Source: Mumia sp050632745 | GTDB taxonomy: Bacteria; Actinomycetota; Actinomycetes; Propionibacteriales; Nocardioidaceae | Length of the DNA stretch: 64,000 nucleotides | Direction of reading: 5' to 3' | NCBI RefSeq assembly: GCF_050632745.1 | Contig: NZ_JBODSD010000006.1 | Coordinates: 62,001-126,000, forward strand | Shown: one piece after another, positions 26,395 through 34,646 of the stretch | Layout: each line of letters opens with the position of its first letter | Position numbering within the stretch: position 1 is the first letter of the stretch | Notes under the pieces: generated by a model | Database searches by the model: none | What the model was told of the DNA's origin: nothing | Seen by the model: the letters and a program-made list of their open reading frames with translations, nothing else | Translations under genes and position numbers: made by a program

Positions 26395-27918
26395 ATGGCC
26401 AAGAGCGAGCTGTTCCGCACGAAGTCCGTCGAGCAGTCCATCCAGGACACCGACGATCCCGACACCAAGCTCAACCGCAACCTGGGCGCGATCGACCTGA
26501 TCGTGTTCGGGGTCGGCGTCATCATCGGCGCCGGCATCTTCGTCCTGACCGGGCAGGCGGCGGCGACGACCGCCGGTCCTGCGATCGCGATCTCGTTCCT
26601 GGTGGCCGCGCTGGCGTGCGGCCTCGCGGCGCTGTGCTACGCCGAGTTCGCGTCCACGGTGCCGGTGGCCGGGAGCGCGTACACGTTCTCGTACGCGACG
26701 TTCGGCGAGCTGATCGCGTGGACGATCGGCTGGGACCTCGTCCTCGAGTTCACCGTCGGCTCGGCCGCGCTCGCGTCCGGGTTCTCGTCGTACTGGAACA
26801 ACCTCGTCGAAGGCACGTTCCTGGAGCTGCCGGAGCAGCTGCGCTCCGCCGCGGGCACGGGCGTCGTGGACATCCCGGCGATCGTGATCTCGCTGCTCGT
26901 GATGTGGGTGCTGGTCGTCGGCATCAAGTTCTCCAGCCGGATCAACCAGGTCGTCGTCGCCATCAAGCTCGCCGTGGTGCTGCTCGTGATCATCGCGGGC
27001 ATCAAGTACATCGACGCGCAGAACTGGTCGCCGTTCGTGCCGCCGGCCGAGCCGCCCGCCGGCGGCGAGGGCGGTTGGCTGAAGGTGCCGCTGATCCAGA
27101 CGCTCCTCGGGCTGGAGCCCGCGGTCTTCGGCGTCGCCGGGATCTTCGCCGGTGCCGCGATCGTCTTCTTCGCCTTCATCGGCTTCGACGTGGTCGCCAC
27201 CACGGCCGAGGAGACCGAGAACCCTCAGCGCAACGTCCCCATCGGCATCTTCGGCTCGCTCGCGATCGTGACGGTGCTCTACATGGCCGTCAGCCTCGTG
27301 ATCACCGGCATGCAGAACTTCCGCGACATCGACCCGAACGACGGCGCGCCGCTCGCGACCGCCTTCGACGCGGTCGGCGTCACGTGGATGGGCGACGTGA
27401 TCTCCGTCGGTGCCTGCATCGGGCTCGTCGTCGTGGTGATGATCCTGATGCTCGGGCAGACCCGGGTCGCGTTCGCGATGGCCCGCGACGGCCTGCTCCC
27501 GCGCTGGCTGGCGCGGACGCACCCGACCCACCGGACGCCGTACCGGATCACCTACATCACCGGCATCGCGGTGGCGGCGATCTCGGGCTTCGTGGACCTC
27601 TCGACGCTCGCGGACCTGGTCAACATCGGGACCCTCTTCGCGTTCGTCCTGGTCAGCGTCGGGATCGTGATCCTGCGCCGGACCCGGCCCGACCTGCCAC
27701 GCGGCTTCCGGGTCCCGGCGGCGACGCTGGTCGCGGTGCTGGCCGTCATCGCCTGCGTCTACCTGATGCTGAACCTCGTCGGCGAGACCTGGGTCCGGTT
27801 CCTGGTGTGGATGGCGCTCGGGTTCGTCGTCTACTTCGCCTACGGGCGCCGGCACAGCCGGATCGGGAGGCCCGCGGGCCGGACGGCCGCCGAAGGAGCG
27901 CAGACGCCTCCGACGTAG
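26395..27918 (+). CDS. APC family amino acid permease (CAT/YfnA-like)
   Basis: 507-residue permease with about 12-13 transmembrane helices and a cytosolic N-terminus. The first helix carries the APC signature GVGVIIGAGIFVLTGQAAATTAG; ALCYAEFASTVPVAGSAYTFSYATFGELIAWTIGWDL and FFAFIGFDVVATTAEETENPQRNVP are the classic cationic/branched amino-acid transporter motifs. A family comparison points to uptake of an amino acid, perhaps a basic or branched-chain one; the specificity is not readable. AGGGAGGGGG precedes the ATG at 26395. It follows dxs in the same direction. Confidence 0.88.
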   Translation: MAKSELFRTKSVEQSIQDTDDPDTKLNRNLGAIDLIVFGVGVIIGAGIFVLTGQAAATTAGPAIAISFLVAALACGLAALCYAEFASTVPVAGSAYTFSYATFGELIAWTIGWDLVLEFTVGSAALASGFSSYWNNLVEGTFLELPEQLRSAAGTGVVDIPAIVISLLVMWVLVVGIKFSSRINQVVVAIKLAVVLLVIIAGIKYIDAQNWSPFVPPAEPPAGGEGGWLKVPLIQTLLGLEPAVFGVAGIFAGAAIVFFAFIGFDVVATTAEETENPQRNVPIGIFGSLAIVTVLYMAVSLVITGMQNFRDIDPNDGAPLATAFDAVGVTWMGDVISVGACIGLVVVVMILMLGQTRVAFAMARDGLLPRWLARTHPTHRTPYRITYITGIAVAAISGFVDLSTLADLVNIGTLFAFVLVSVGIVILRRTRPDLPRGFRVPAATLVAVLAVIACVYLMLNLVGETWVRFLVWMALGFVVYFAYGRRHSRIGRPAGRTAAEGAQTPPT

Positions 27919-28011
27919 GCTTGAGGGCGTGCCCCCGACCCCCGCAGGCGAGGTCGGTCGGCCCCGACCCGGGGAATGCGGCACGTCCGGTCGACGTTGG
28001 GAGGTGTCGTG

Positions 28012-28944
28012 ATGCGGAGGTTCTTCAGCGGGTGGAGGCGGACCAGCCCGGGCTCGGACGTGTTCGACGGCCTGCCTGACGGCGTCAAGCCGACCATGAT
28101 CTACGCGTTCGACGGGTTCCTCAACGCGGGCTCGGCCCCGAGGATCGCGCTCGAGCACCTGGAGTCGCGCGACGAGGGCGAGGTCCTGCACGAGTTCGAC
28201 CTCGACGACTACTTCGACTACCGGGCGCGGCGTCCTCCCATGGTGTTCGACCGCGACCGCTACGCCGACTACGAGCGTCCGTCGATCGAGCTGCGGCTCC
28301 ACCACGACGACCACGGGGCGGCCTTCCTCGTCCTGACCGGGCCCGAGCCCGACTTCCGGTGGGAGCAGTTCACCGAGGAGGTGCACGAGCTCGTCGAGGA
28401 GTACGGCGTGGAGCTCGTCGTCGGCCTCGGTGCGGTCCCGATGGGCGTCCCGCACACCCGGCCGTCGGTGATCACGAACCACGCGAGCCGCCGCGACCTC
28501 CTCGACCGGACCAACATGTTCCGCGCCCAGGTGGTCGTCCCGGCAAGCATCCAGTCGGTGCTGGAGCTGCGGCTCGGCGAGTGGGGCCACGATGCTCTGG
28601 GCTACGTCGCGCACGTGCCCCAGTACGTCGCCCAGGTGGAGTACCCGAGCGCCTCGGTCGCGCTGCTCGAGGCCGTCGCCGGCCGTACGGGGCTGCAGTT
28701 CGACCTCGAGGAGCTCCGGCTGCAGCAGGCCGAGGCCGTCGCCGACATCCACAAGCAGGTGGAGGAGCAGGACGGCGGCGACGTGCTGGCCGGCCTGGAG
28801 CGCCAGTACGACCAGATGACGCGGTCGGCCGTCGAGCCGATCGTCACCGACGAGGCCGACCTGCCTACCGGCGACGAGCTGGGGGAGCAGTTCGAGGAGT
28901 TCCTCGCCAACCTCGACCGGCGCGAGCCCAACGCCGGCGAGTAG
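28012..28944 (+). CDS. PAC2 family protein
   Basis: 310-residue cytosolic protein of the PAC2 family, which also includes proteasome assembly chaperones. IYAFDGFLNAGSAPRIALEHL, RPPMVFDRDRYADYERPSIEL and VVGLGAVPMGVPHTRPSVITNHA are typical of the actinobacterial branch. The C-terminal 90 residues are acidic and predicted helical (EELRLQQAEAVADIHKQVEEQ). Its role in bacteria is not established; no proteasome genes are nearby. GGGAGG (27999-28004) precedes ATG 28012; an in-frame ATG at 27976 lacks such a site. It follows the permease after 93 bp. Confidence 0.85.
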   Translation: MRRFFSGWRRTSPGSDVFDGLPDGVKPTMIYAFDGFLNAGSAPRIALEHLESRDEGEVLHEFDLDDYFDYRARRPPMVFDRDRYADYERPSIELRLHHDDHGAAFLVLTGPEPDFRWEQFTEEVHELVEEYGVELVVGLGAVPMGVPHTRPSVITNHASRRDLLDRTNMFRAQVVVPASIQSVLELRLGEWGHDALGYVAHVPQYVAQVEYPSASVALLEAVAGRTGLQFDLEELRLQQAEAVADIHKQVEEQDGGDVLAGLERQYDQMTRSAVEPIVTDEADLPTGDELGEQFEEFLANLDRREPNAGE

Positions 28945-29016
28945 TCGCTCACACTTCGTCACCCCCGCCGCCCGGCGTCGCGGTGCACGGGAGGCCGTCG
29001 TGAGACGATGACCTCC

Positions 29017-29895
29017 GTGCCCGCAACCATCGAACAGCTCGTGGACCTCCTCGACCTCGAGAGGCTGGAGGAGGACCTCTACCGGGGGACCCACCCCGCC
29101 GGGAGCACGTTGACCCGGGTCTTCGGCGGCCAGGTGGCCGCCCAGGCGCTGATGGCGGCCTCGCACAGCGTGCCAGAGGACCGCGCGGTCCACTCGCTCC
29201 ACGTCTACTTCCTGCTCGGCGGCGACCCGAGCGTCCCGATCATCTACGACGTGGAGCGCATCCGCGACGGCGGCTCGTTCTCCACCCGGCGGGTGTCGGC
29301 GCGTCAGCACGGCAAGGTCATCTTCTACATGACGGCGTCGTTCCACCGCCACGAGGACGGCTACGAGCACCAGAACGCGATCCCCGAGGTGCCGCCGGTC
29401 GAGTCGACCCCCGCGCTGTCGGAGGTGCTCGGCTTCGTCGACGAGCGGGCGGCGGAGCACTGGCGCACGGAGTGGTCCGCGCTCGACGTCCGCTACGTGG
29501 GCGACAACCGCGACGCCGACGACCCGGCTCGCAAGCTCGTGCCGTCGATCCAGCGCCTGTGGCTGCGCGGCGCCGGCGACCTGCCGGACGACCCGGTCCT
29601 CAATGCGTGCGTGCTGACGTACATGAGCGACCTGACGCTGCTGGGCAGCTCGCTGGTCGTCCACGGGCTCACGATCGGGTCACCGCGGATCCAGCCGGCC
29701 TCGCTCGACCACGCGGTATGGTTCCACCGGCCGGTGCGCGCGGACCACTGGATGCTGTACGACCAGGTGTCCCCGTCGGCGATCGGTGCGCGCGGCTTCG
29801 CGACCGCCAACATCTTCGCCGAGGACGGCGCCCTCGTGGCGTCGGTGGCGCAGGAGGGCCTGATCCGTCCGGTCAAGCCCCGTCCGAAGGCCTGA
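29017..29895 (+). CDS. tesB: acyl-CoA thioesterase II
   Basis: 292-residue double-hotdog thioesterase that hydrolyses acyl-CoA to free acid and CoA. LVDLLDLERLEEDLYRGTHP opens the first hotdog, with VFGGQVAAQALMAASHSVPE the conserved FGGQ segment and VHSLHVYFLLGGDPSVPIIYDVE next. The second hotdog has SLDHAVWFHRPVRADHWMLYDQVSPSAIGARGFATANIF, including the Asp and the Gln-Ser/Thr elements of the TesB catalytic triad. GTG 29017 was chosen because GACGAT lies 7 nt upstream and homologues begin close to the PATIEQL sequence; ATG 29008 is an alternative. Confidence 0.92.
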   Translation: MPATIEQLVDLLDLERLEEDLYRGTHPAGSTLTRVFGGQVAAQALMAASHSVPEDRAVHSLHVYFLLGGDPSVPIIYDVERIRDGGSFSTRRVSARQHGKVIFYMTASFHRHEDGYEHQNAIPEVPPVESTPALSEVLGFVDERAAEHWRTEWSALDVRYVGDNRDADDPARKLVPSIQRLWLRGAGDLPDDPVLNACVLTYMSDLTLLGSSLVVHGLTIGSPRIQPASLDHAVWFHRPVRADHWMLYDQVSPSAIGARGFATANIFAEDGALVASVAQEGLIRPVKPRPKA

Positions 29896-29936
29896 GAAGC
29901 CGCCTCGCGCCCGCGCGTACGCCGCCCCGCCGTCGG

Positions 29937-29995
29937 CGCGTTGGTGCGCCAGTGGTCACCTGCGTCGTACGGGTGACCACGGGCGCACCAACGCG
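29937..29995 (+). repeat. long near-perfect inverted repeat between tesB and the MaoC gene
   Basis: Arms of 24 bp (29937-29960 and 29972-29995) pair with a single mismatch; the inner parts are GTGGTCACC and GGTGACCAC. It sits 41 bp past the tesB stop and 24 bp before the stop of the convergent MaoC gene, so it could act as a two-way terminator, although no U tract is present. The sequence is unlike the other inverted repeats in the window. Confidence 0.65.
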
Positions 29996-30018
29996 CGCGG
30001 GCGGTGCGGTGTGGTGCG

Positions 30019-30909
30019 TCAGCGTGGCTCGACGCGGGCGACCAGGTGCGTCGGAGCGGGCTTGCCGTCCTTCGCGCGCCCGGTGATCCCCAGCAGGAGC
30101 CGGTCGCCGTCGGCCGCGGTGCCGAACGACACCGTCGCCGGGAGCAGGATCGGCCGCCGGAACTCGGCGTCGACCGCGTACGCGTCGGGCAGGCGGTTCT
30201 CGACCGCGGCGAGCGCGCGGGCCTTGCTCCACATGCCGTGCGCGATCTGGCGCGGGAACCCGAACGCCTTCGCGGACAGCTTGGACATGTGGATCGGGTT
30301 GCGGTCGCCCGACACCGCGGCGTACCGGCGGCCGAGCCCCGCGTCCAGCCGCCAGGTGGCCGCACCGGCCGGGGGCTCCACGCCGTCGAGCGGAGCGCGC
30401 TGCGTCTCCTCACCGCCCCCGCCGCCGCGCCGGAAGAGCGTCATCGTCTCCTCCCACACCACCTCGCCGGCCACGCGGACCGTGCTGACGACGTCCACGA
30501 GCCGGCCCTTGGGGTGCTCGCGCAGGTCGGACGCGGTCACGGAGACGTCGTACGCCTCCGTGACCGTGATGGGGCGGTGCTGGGTGATCCGGTTGCGCAG
30601 GTGGACCAGGCCCATGGGCGCGAACGGGAACGTCGTGTCGACCATGAGCGACATCTGGAGCCCGAACGCCGCCATGTGCGGGTACGTCACCGGAAGCGTG
30701 TCGCGGAGCGCGAAGCCGCACACGTCGGCGTACGCGGCGAGGTGGTCGAGGTCGGTCGAGACGCCGGTGCGCTCGAGCGTCACCTCAGGGACCGACCCGG
30801 GGGTGTGGCGGACGCCGGGGAGCCCCCCGACCACCGGGAGCGCCGGGAGCGCCGCGCGCAGGTAGAGCGGGAGGATCGCCGGCGCGTCCTCGAAGTGGCG
30901 GACCGTCAC
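30019..30909 (-). CDS. MaoC-like (R)-hydratase / 3-hydroxyacyl-thioester dehydratase (HtdX-like)
   Basis: 296-residue double-hotdog protein that would interconvert (3R)-hydroxyacyl and trans-2-enoyl thioesters. The hydratase 2 motif lies in the second hotdog: YAAVSGDRNPIHMSKLSAKAFGFPRQIAHGMWSKA (Asp and His catalytic in GDRNPIH, about 206-212). The first hotdog (LERTGVSTDLDHLAAYADVCGF) lacks such a motif. The gene follows the FabG4-like gene with 1 bp between them, the same order as htdX (Rv0241c) and fabG4 (Rv0242c) in Mycobacterium tuberculosis. A thiolase diverges. Thus it probably acts in fatty acyl chain processing with its neighbours. Confidence 0.85.
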   Translation of the reverse strand: MTVRHFEDAPAILPLYLRAALPALPVVGGLPGVRHTPGSVPEVTLERTGVSTDLDHLAAYADVCGFALRDTLPVTYPHMAAFGLQMSLMVDTTFPFAPMGLVHLRNRITQHRPITVTEAYDVSVTASDLREHPKGRLVDVVSTVRVAGEVVWEETMTLFRRGGGGGEETQRAPLDGVEPPAGAATWRLDAGLGRRYAAVSGDRNPIHMSKLSAKAFGFPRQIAHGMWSKARALAAVENRLPDAYAVDAEFRRPILLPATVSFGTAADGDRLLLGITGRAKDGKPAPTHLVARVEPR

Positions 30910-30910
30910 C

Positions 30911-32254
30911 TCAGGCTCCCAGCAGGCTCTGGCCGCAGACCCGGACCACGTTGCCGGAGAGGGCGGCAGAGCCGGGGTTCGCGTACCACGCGATGGTCTC
31001 GGCGACGTCGATCGGCAGGCCGCCCTGCGACATCGAGTTCATCCGCCGGCCCGCCTCGCGGATCGTGAGCGGGATCGTCTTGACCATGTCGGTCTCGATG
31101 AACCCCGGCGCCACGGCGTTGATGGTGAGCCCGTACGGCGCGATCCGCGGCGCGAGCTCGTTCACCCAGCCGATCACGCCGGCCTTGGATGCGGCGTAGT
31201 TGGTCTGGCCGTTGTTGCCCGCGATCCCGGCGATCGACGACACCCCGAGGATCGTGCCGCCGGGCCGGACCAGCTTCTGGTCGAGCAGCTCGGAGGTGAT
31301 CCGCTGCGGCGCGTCGACGTTGATCTCGACGACCTTGTGCCAGTTCTCCGTCTTCATGTTGCGCAGGCGCTTGTCGCGCGTGATGCCGGCGTTGTGGACG
31401 ACCACGTCGACCCCGCCGTGGCGCTCGGAGAGGTACGACGCGATCCGCTGCGCCGCGTCGGGGGCGGTGATGTCGAGGACGAGGGACTCGCCGTCGATCG
31501 CCGCCATCTCGCGCTGGAGGTCGTCGGCGAGCGGGGCGACGTCGAGCCCGACCACGGTCGCGCCGTCGCGGTGCAGGGTCTGGGCCATCGCGAGGCCGAG
31601 GCCGCGCGAGGCGCCGGTGACCAGGGCGACCTTGCCGGCGAGCGGTGCGGCGACGTCGAAGGCGGGCGCCTCGGTGGTGCCGGCGGTGCCGATCCGCACG
31701 ACCTGGCCGCTGACGTACGCGGACTTGGGGGAGAGGAGGAACCCGAGCGTCGAGGCGATCGCGCGCTCGGCACCGGCACCGACGTACACGGTCTGGGCGG
31801 TCGAGCCCTTGCCCAGCTCCTTGCCGAGCGAGCGGGAGACGCCCTCGAGCGCGCGCTGCGCGATCGCACGGCCCGGCGTCTCGGCGTCCTCGGGCGGGGT
31901 GCCGACAAGGACCACGCGTCCGCAGCCCGCGAGGTTGCGGAGCACCGGCGTCAGGAACTCCTGCAGGAGGTCGAGATCGGCGGCCGTCGCGAGCCCGGTG
32001 GCGTCGAACACGATGCCCTTGATCTTCTCGCCCTCGGCGAGCGTGTCGGTGGAGGCGATCCCCAGGGCGGAGAACGCGTCGGGCACGGCGGTCCCGAGGG
32101 TGCTGCCGGGAGCGGCTCCGACGAGGACGGTGCCGGACACGAGCGGGTCCCCTGCGCGGTAGCGCTCCAGCCGGGGCGGGTTGGGCAGACCCAGGTTCTT
32201 CACCAAGAACTTCCCGACCGTGGTGTGGACGAGGTCTTGGTAGCGGTCGCTCAT
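30911..32254 (-). CDS. long 3-oxoacyl-ACP/CoA reductase (FabG4-like)
   Basis: 447-residue short-chain dehydrogenase with an extra N-terminal domain. Residues 1-200 form the flavodoxin-like region seen only in 'high molecular weight' FabG4 proteins (VLVGAAPGSTLGTAVPDAFS). Residues 205-447 are the SDR: TGASRGLGLAM for NAD(H) binding, NAG in VVVHNAGITRD, and the catalytic Ser-Tyr-Lys in SSIAGIAG and YAASKAG. The end, GNVVRVCGQSLLGA, matches the family. M. tuberculosis FabG4 reduces 3-oxoacyl-CoA with NADH. Neighbours repeat the Rv0241c-Rv0242c-Rv0243 order. Transcribed away from the thiolase, with a palindrome (32306-32324) between. Confidence 0.9.
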   Translation of the reverse strand: MSDRYQDLVHTTVGKFLVKNLGLPNPPRLERYRAGDPLVSGTVLVGAAPGSTLGTAVPDAFSALGIASTDTLAEGEKIKGIVFDATGLATAADLDLLQEFLTPVLRNLAGCGRVVLVGTPPEDAETPGRAIAQRALEGVSRSLGKELGKGSTAQTVYVGAGAERAIASTLGFLLSPKSAYVSGQVVRIGTAGTTEAPAFDVAAPLAGKVALVTGASRGLGLAMAQTLHRDGATVVGLDVAPLADDLQREMAAIDGESLVLDITAPDAAQRIASYLSERHGGVDVVVHNAGITRDKRLRNMKTENWHKVVEINVDAPQRITSELLDQKLVRPGGTILGVSSIAGIAGNNGQTNYAASKAGVIGWVNELAPRIAPYGLTINAVAPGFIETDMVKTIPLTIREAGRRMNSMSQGGLPIDVAETIAWYANPGSAALSGNVVRVCGQSLLGA

Positions 32255-32305
32255 GTCGTGTGTCCTGCCTCTCGAATACCCTTGGTATCTGGAACTGGAG
32301 TCCTA

Positions 32306-32324
32306 CTGTAACCTAGAGTTACAG
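32306..32324 (+). promoter_or_regulatory. palindromic operator between fabG4-like and fadA2-like genes
   Basis: A perfect 7-bp inverted repeat CTGTAAC (32306-32312) and GTTACAG (32318-32324) around CTAGA, in the 141-bp divergent promoter region. It contains TAACCT, a possible -10 for the thiolase, and TAGGTT on the other strand. TetR-type regulators often bind such 17-21 bp palindromes, and a TetR gene is the next one after the thiolase. I infer that it controls both divergent transcripts. Confidence 0.6.
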
Positions 32325-32395
32325 GCTGGACCAGGCTCTCGCCGGTTCCTCGTACGAGTGTGGCCAACGCAACCACGTCCTCCCAAGGAGACCTC

Positions 32396-33721
32396 ATGGC
32401 ACCCACCTCCAAGCGCTCGGCATCGACGTCCGCAGGACGCGGCTCGACCGGTCCGCGGCGGGTCGCCGTCATCGGCGGCAACCGGATCCCGTTCGCCCGC
32501 TCCAACACCGTCTACTCTCACGCGTCCAACCAGGACATGCTCACCGCAGCGCTCGACGGCCTGGTGGAGCGCTACGACCTGGCGGGGGAACGCGTCGGCG
32601 AGTTCGCCGCGGGAGCCGTCCTCAAGCACAGCCGCGACTTCAACCTCGCACGCGAGACGGTCCTCGGCTCGAAGCTCGACCCGTCGACACCGGCGTACGA
32701 CGTCCAGCAGGCCTGCGACACCGGCATCCAGGCCGCGATCCTCGTCGCCAACAAGATCGCGCTCGGCAAGATCGACGTCGGCATCGCCGGAGGCTCCGAC
32801 ACGACCTCCGACGCCCCGATCGCCGTCGGCGAGGGTCTGCGCAAGGCGCTGCTCGAGGCCAACCGCGCCAAGACCCTCAAGGGTCGCGTCGCCGCCCTCG
32901 CCAAGGTCCGGCCCTCCGACCTCGCCCCGTCGATCCCGCAGAACTCCGAGCCCCGCACGGGTCTGTCGATGGGGGAGAGCCAGGCGCTGACGACCCTCGA
33001 GTGGGGCATCAGCCGCGAGGACCAGGACCAGCTCGCCGTCGAGTCGCACCACAAGCTCGCCGCGGCGTACAACCGGGGGTTCCTCGACGACCTCCTGACC
33101 CCCTACCTCGGGCTCGAGCGCGACCAGAACCTCCGCGCCGACTCGTCGCTGGAGAAGCTCGCGAAGCTCAAGCCGGTCTTCGGCAAGGGGGAGGCCGCCA
33201 CCATGACGGCGGCCAACTCGACCCCGCTGACCGACGGGGCGTCCACCGTCCTCCTCGCGTCGGAGGACTACGCGAAGAAGAAGGGGTGGGAGCCGCTCGC
33301 GTACCTCACGGAGTACGAGACCGCGGCGGTCGACTACGTCGACGGCGGCGAGGGCCTGCTGATGGCTCCGGCGTACGCGATGCCGCGGATGCTCGCGCGC
33401 GCTGGCCTGACGCTGCAGGACTTCGACTTCTACGAGATCCACGAGGCGTTCGCGTCGCAGGTGCTCAGCACGCTCAAGGCGTGGGAGGACCCGATCTTCT
33501 GCAAGGAGCGTCTCGGCCTCGACGCACCGCTGGGCTCGATCGACCGCAGCAAGCTCAACGTGGTCGGGTCCTCGCTGGCGGCCGGGCACCCGTTCGCGGC
33601 GACCGGCGGGCGCATCGTGGCGACGCTGGCCAAGCTGCTCGCCGAGAAGGGGTCGGGGCGTGGCGTGATCTCGATCTGCGCCGCGGGCGGCCAGGGCGTC
33701 ACCGCGATCCTGGAGCGCTGA
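32396..33721 (+). CDS. acetyl-CoA C-acetyltransferase (FadA2-like thiolase)
   Basis: 441-residue thiolase. The nucleophile Cys is in YDVQQACDTGIQAAILVANKI; the catalytic His is in FYEIHEAFASQVLST; GHPFAATGGRIVATL and the second catalytic Cys in SICAAGGQGVTAILE complete the active site. The N-terminal extension (TSKRSASTSAGRGSTGPRR) is basic and low complexity. The best-known relative in this gene order is FadA2 (Rv0243), divergent from fabG4. ATG 32396 has AAGGAG 5 nt upstream. A strong hairpin follows the stop. Probably cleaves 3-oxoacyl-CoA in beta-oxidation or supplies acetoacetyl-CoA; the direction is not readable. Confidence 0.92.
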   Translation: MAPTSKRSASTSAGRGSTGPRRVAVIGGNRIPFARSNTVYSHASNQDMLTAALDGLVERYDLAGERVGEFAAGAVLKHSRDFNLARETVLGSKLDPSTPAYDVQQACDTGIQAAILVANKIALGKIDVGIAGGSDTTSDAPIAVGEGLRKALLEANRAKTLKGRVAALAKVRPSDLAPSIPQNSEPRTGLSMGESQALTTLEWGISREDQDQLAVESHHKLAAAYNRGFLDDLLTPYLGLERDQNLRADSSLEKLAKLKPVFGKGEAATMTAANSTPLTDGASTVLLASEDYAKKKGWEPLAYLTEYETAAVDYVDGGEGLLMAPAYAMPRMLARAGLTLQDFDFYEIHEAFASQVLSTLKAWEDPIFCKERLGLDAPLGSIDRSKLNVVGSSLAAGHPFAATGGRIVATLAKLLAEKGSGRGVISICAAGGQGVTAILER

Positions 33722-33728
33722 CCCGTAC

Positions 33729-33766
33729 GCGAGAGCCCCCCGCGCTGGTGCGCGGGGGGCTCTCGC
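33729..33766 (+). terminator. strong hairpin terminator after the thiolase gene
   Basis: 17-bp perfect arms (33729-33745 and 33750-33766) with loop TGGT, starting 7 nt after the thiolase stop. No U tract follows. It lies between convergent thiolase and TetR genes (TetR stop at 33789), so it can serve both. Confidence 0.85.
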
Positions 33767-33788
33767 AGTCATGAAGGTGCGCCGCGGC

Positions 33789-34502
33789 TCAGCCGACCGG
33801 GTCGTCGGCGACCGCCATCGCGTGCGCGGCGCGGATGGTGTGGCGCTTGACGGACTCCCACGCCACCCGGCGTACCGTCGGGACGCCCGGAGCGCCCTCG
33901 CTCACCAGCAGCTGGTTGCGGGCGAACTGCAGCGCGCCGAGCGACTGGGTGTAGAGCATGTTGGCCAGCATGAACGGGTCGTCGACGTGGAAGTCGCCGG
34001 TCTTGTTGCCGGCCTCCAGGACCTCGGCCAGGGCGCCGAGAGGGCCGAGCATGCCGCGGCCGAGGCGGATCATCGCGCCCTCGGAGACGCTCTCGAACAG
34101 CTCCTCGCCCGACTTGCTGAGCAGGTCCAGGGCGCAGTCGACGAACGCCGGGTAGTCGTGGCCGCGGTCGAGGAAGGCGCTCGCGACGGCCTCCAGGCGC
34201 TCGGACGGCGCGAGGTTATCGTCGTCGGCCTCGCGCATCACCTCGGCGAGCTCGTCGAGATAGCCGATGAGCGTCAGCGCGAAGAGCTCCTCCTTGCCGG
34301 AGAAGTGCCGGTAGATGATCGCGCGGTTGATCCCGACGGCCTGGGCGATGTCCTCGATCTGCGCGTCGCGCACTCCGACCGTGTCGAACAGGTTGCGCGT
34401 CGCCCGGATGATGTCGTCCTCGCGCGCCCGGCGCCGCGCCGCGGTCGCCCGTGCCCCACGCAGCGTCCTCGGCTCAGGTGCTTCGGCGTTCTCTTCTCCC
34501 AC
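33789..34502 (-). CDS. TetR family transcriptional regulator
   Basis: 237-residue TetR repressor. The HTH is ATRNLFDTVGVRDAQIEDIAQAVGINRAIIYRHFSGKEELFALTLIGYLDEL (about 35-85). The ligand domain follows (LDRGHDYPAFVDCALDLL, RGMLGPLGALAEVLEAGNKTG). Regulators of this branch are encoded next to fabG4/fadA2 in related actinobacteria and are assumed to sense acyl-CoA. The palindrome at 32306-32324 is the candidate target. GTG 34502 has TAGACT exactly 6 nt upstream, so the gene is probably leaderless. Specificity is inference. Confidence 0.88.
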   Translation of the reverse strand: MGEENAEAPEPRTLRGARATAARRRAREDDIIRATRNLFDTVGVRDAQIEDIAQAVGINRAIIYRHFSGKEELFALTLIGYLDELAEVMREADDDNLAPSERLEAVASAFLDRGHDYPAFVDCALDLLSKSGEELFESVSEGAMIRLGRGMLGPLGALAEVLEAGNKTGDFHVDDPFMLANMLYTQSLGALQFARNQLLVSEGAPGVPTVRRVAWESVKRHTIRAAHAMAVADDPVG

Positions 34503-34646
34503 ACCGGAAGTCTAGTGGTGAAGCACGGTTTCAGGGGCGAGCGACACCTGGCGATGCGCCTTCCGCGCGGTAGCGTGGTCGTACGGCGGCGGTTTCCGTC
34601 GTACGACGGCGTGCAACCGTCGTCCGAGACGGCTCGGAGGTACGGG
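34503..34646 (+). promoter_or_regulatory. intergenic region between TetR and the secreted protein gene
   Basis: Contains TAGCGT (34571-34576), a possible -10 for the downstream gene, the palindrome GTCGTACGAC (34598-34607) just after it, and GGAGGT about 7 nt before ATG 34647. Nothing else is recognised. Confidence 0.35.

Noticed and set aside
24415..29664. A 1749-codon open frame on the minus strand, rich in Arg, Asp, Glu and His
   Set aside because: It is antisense to dxs, the permease, PAC2 and tesB, has a composition typical of GC-rich shadow frames, and crosses intergenic regions.
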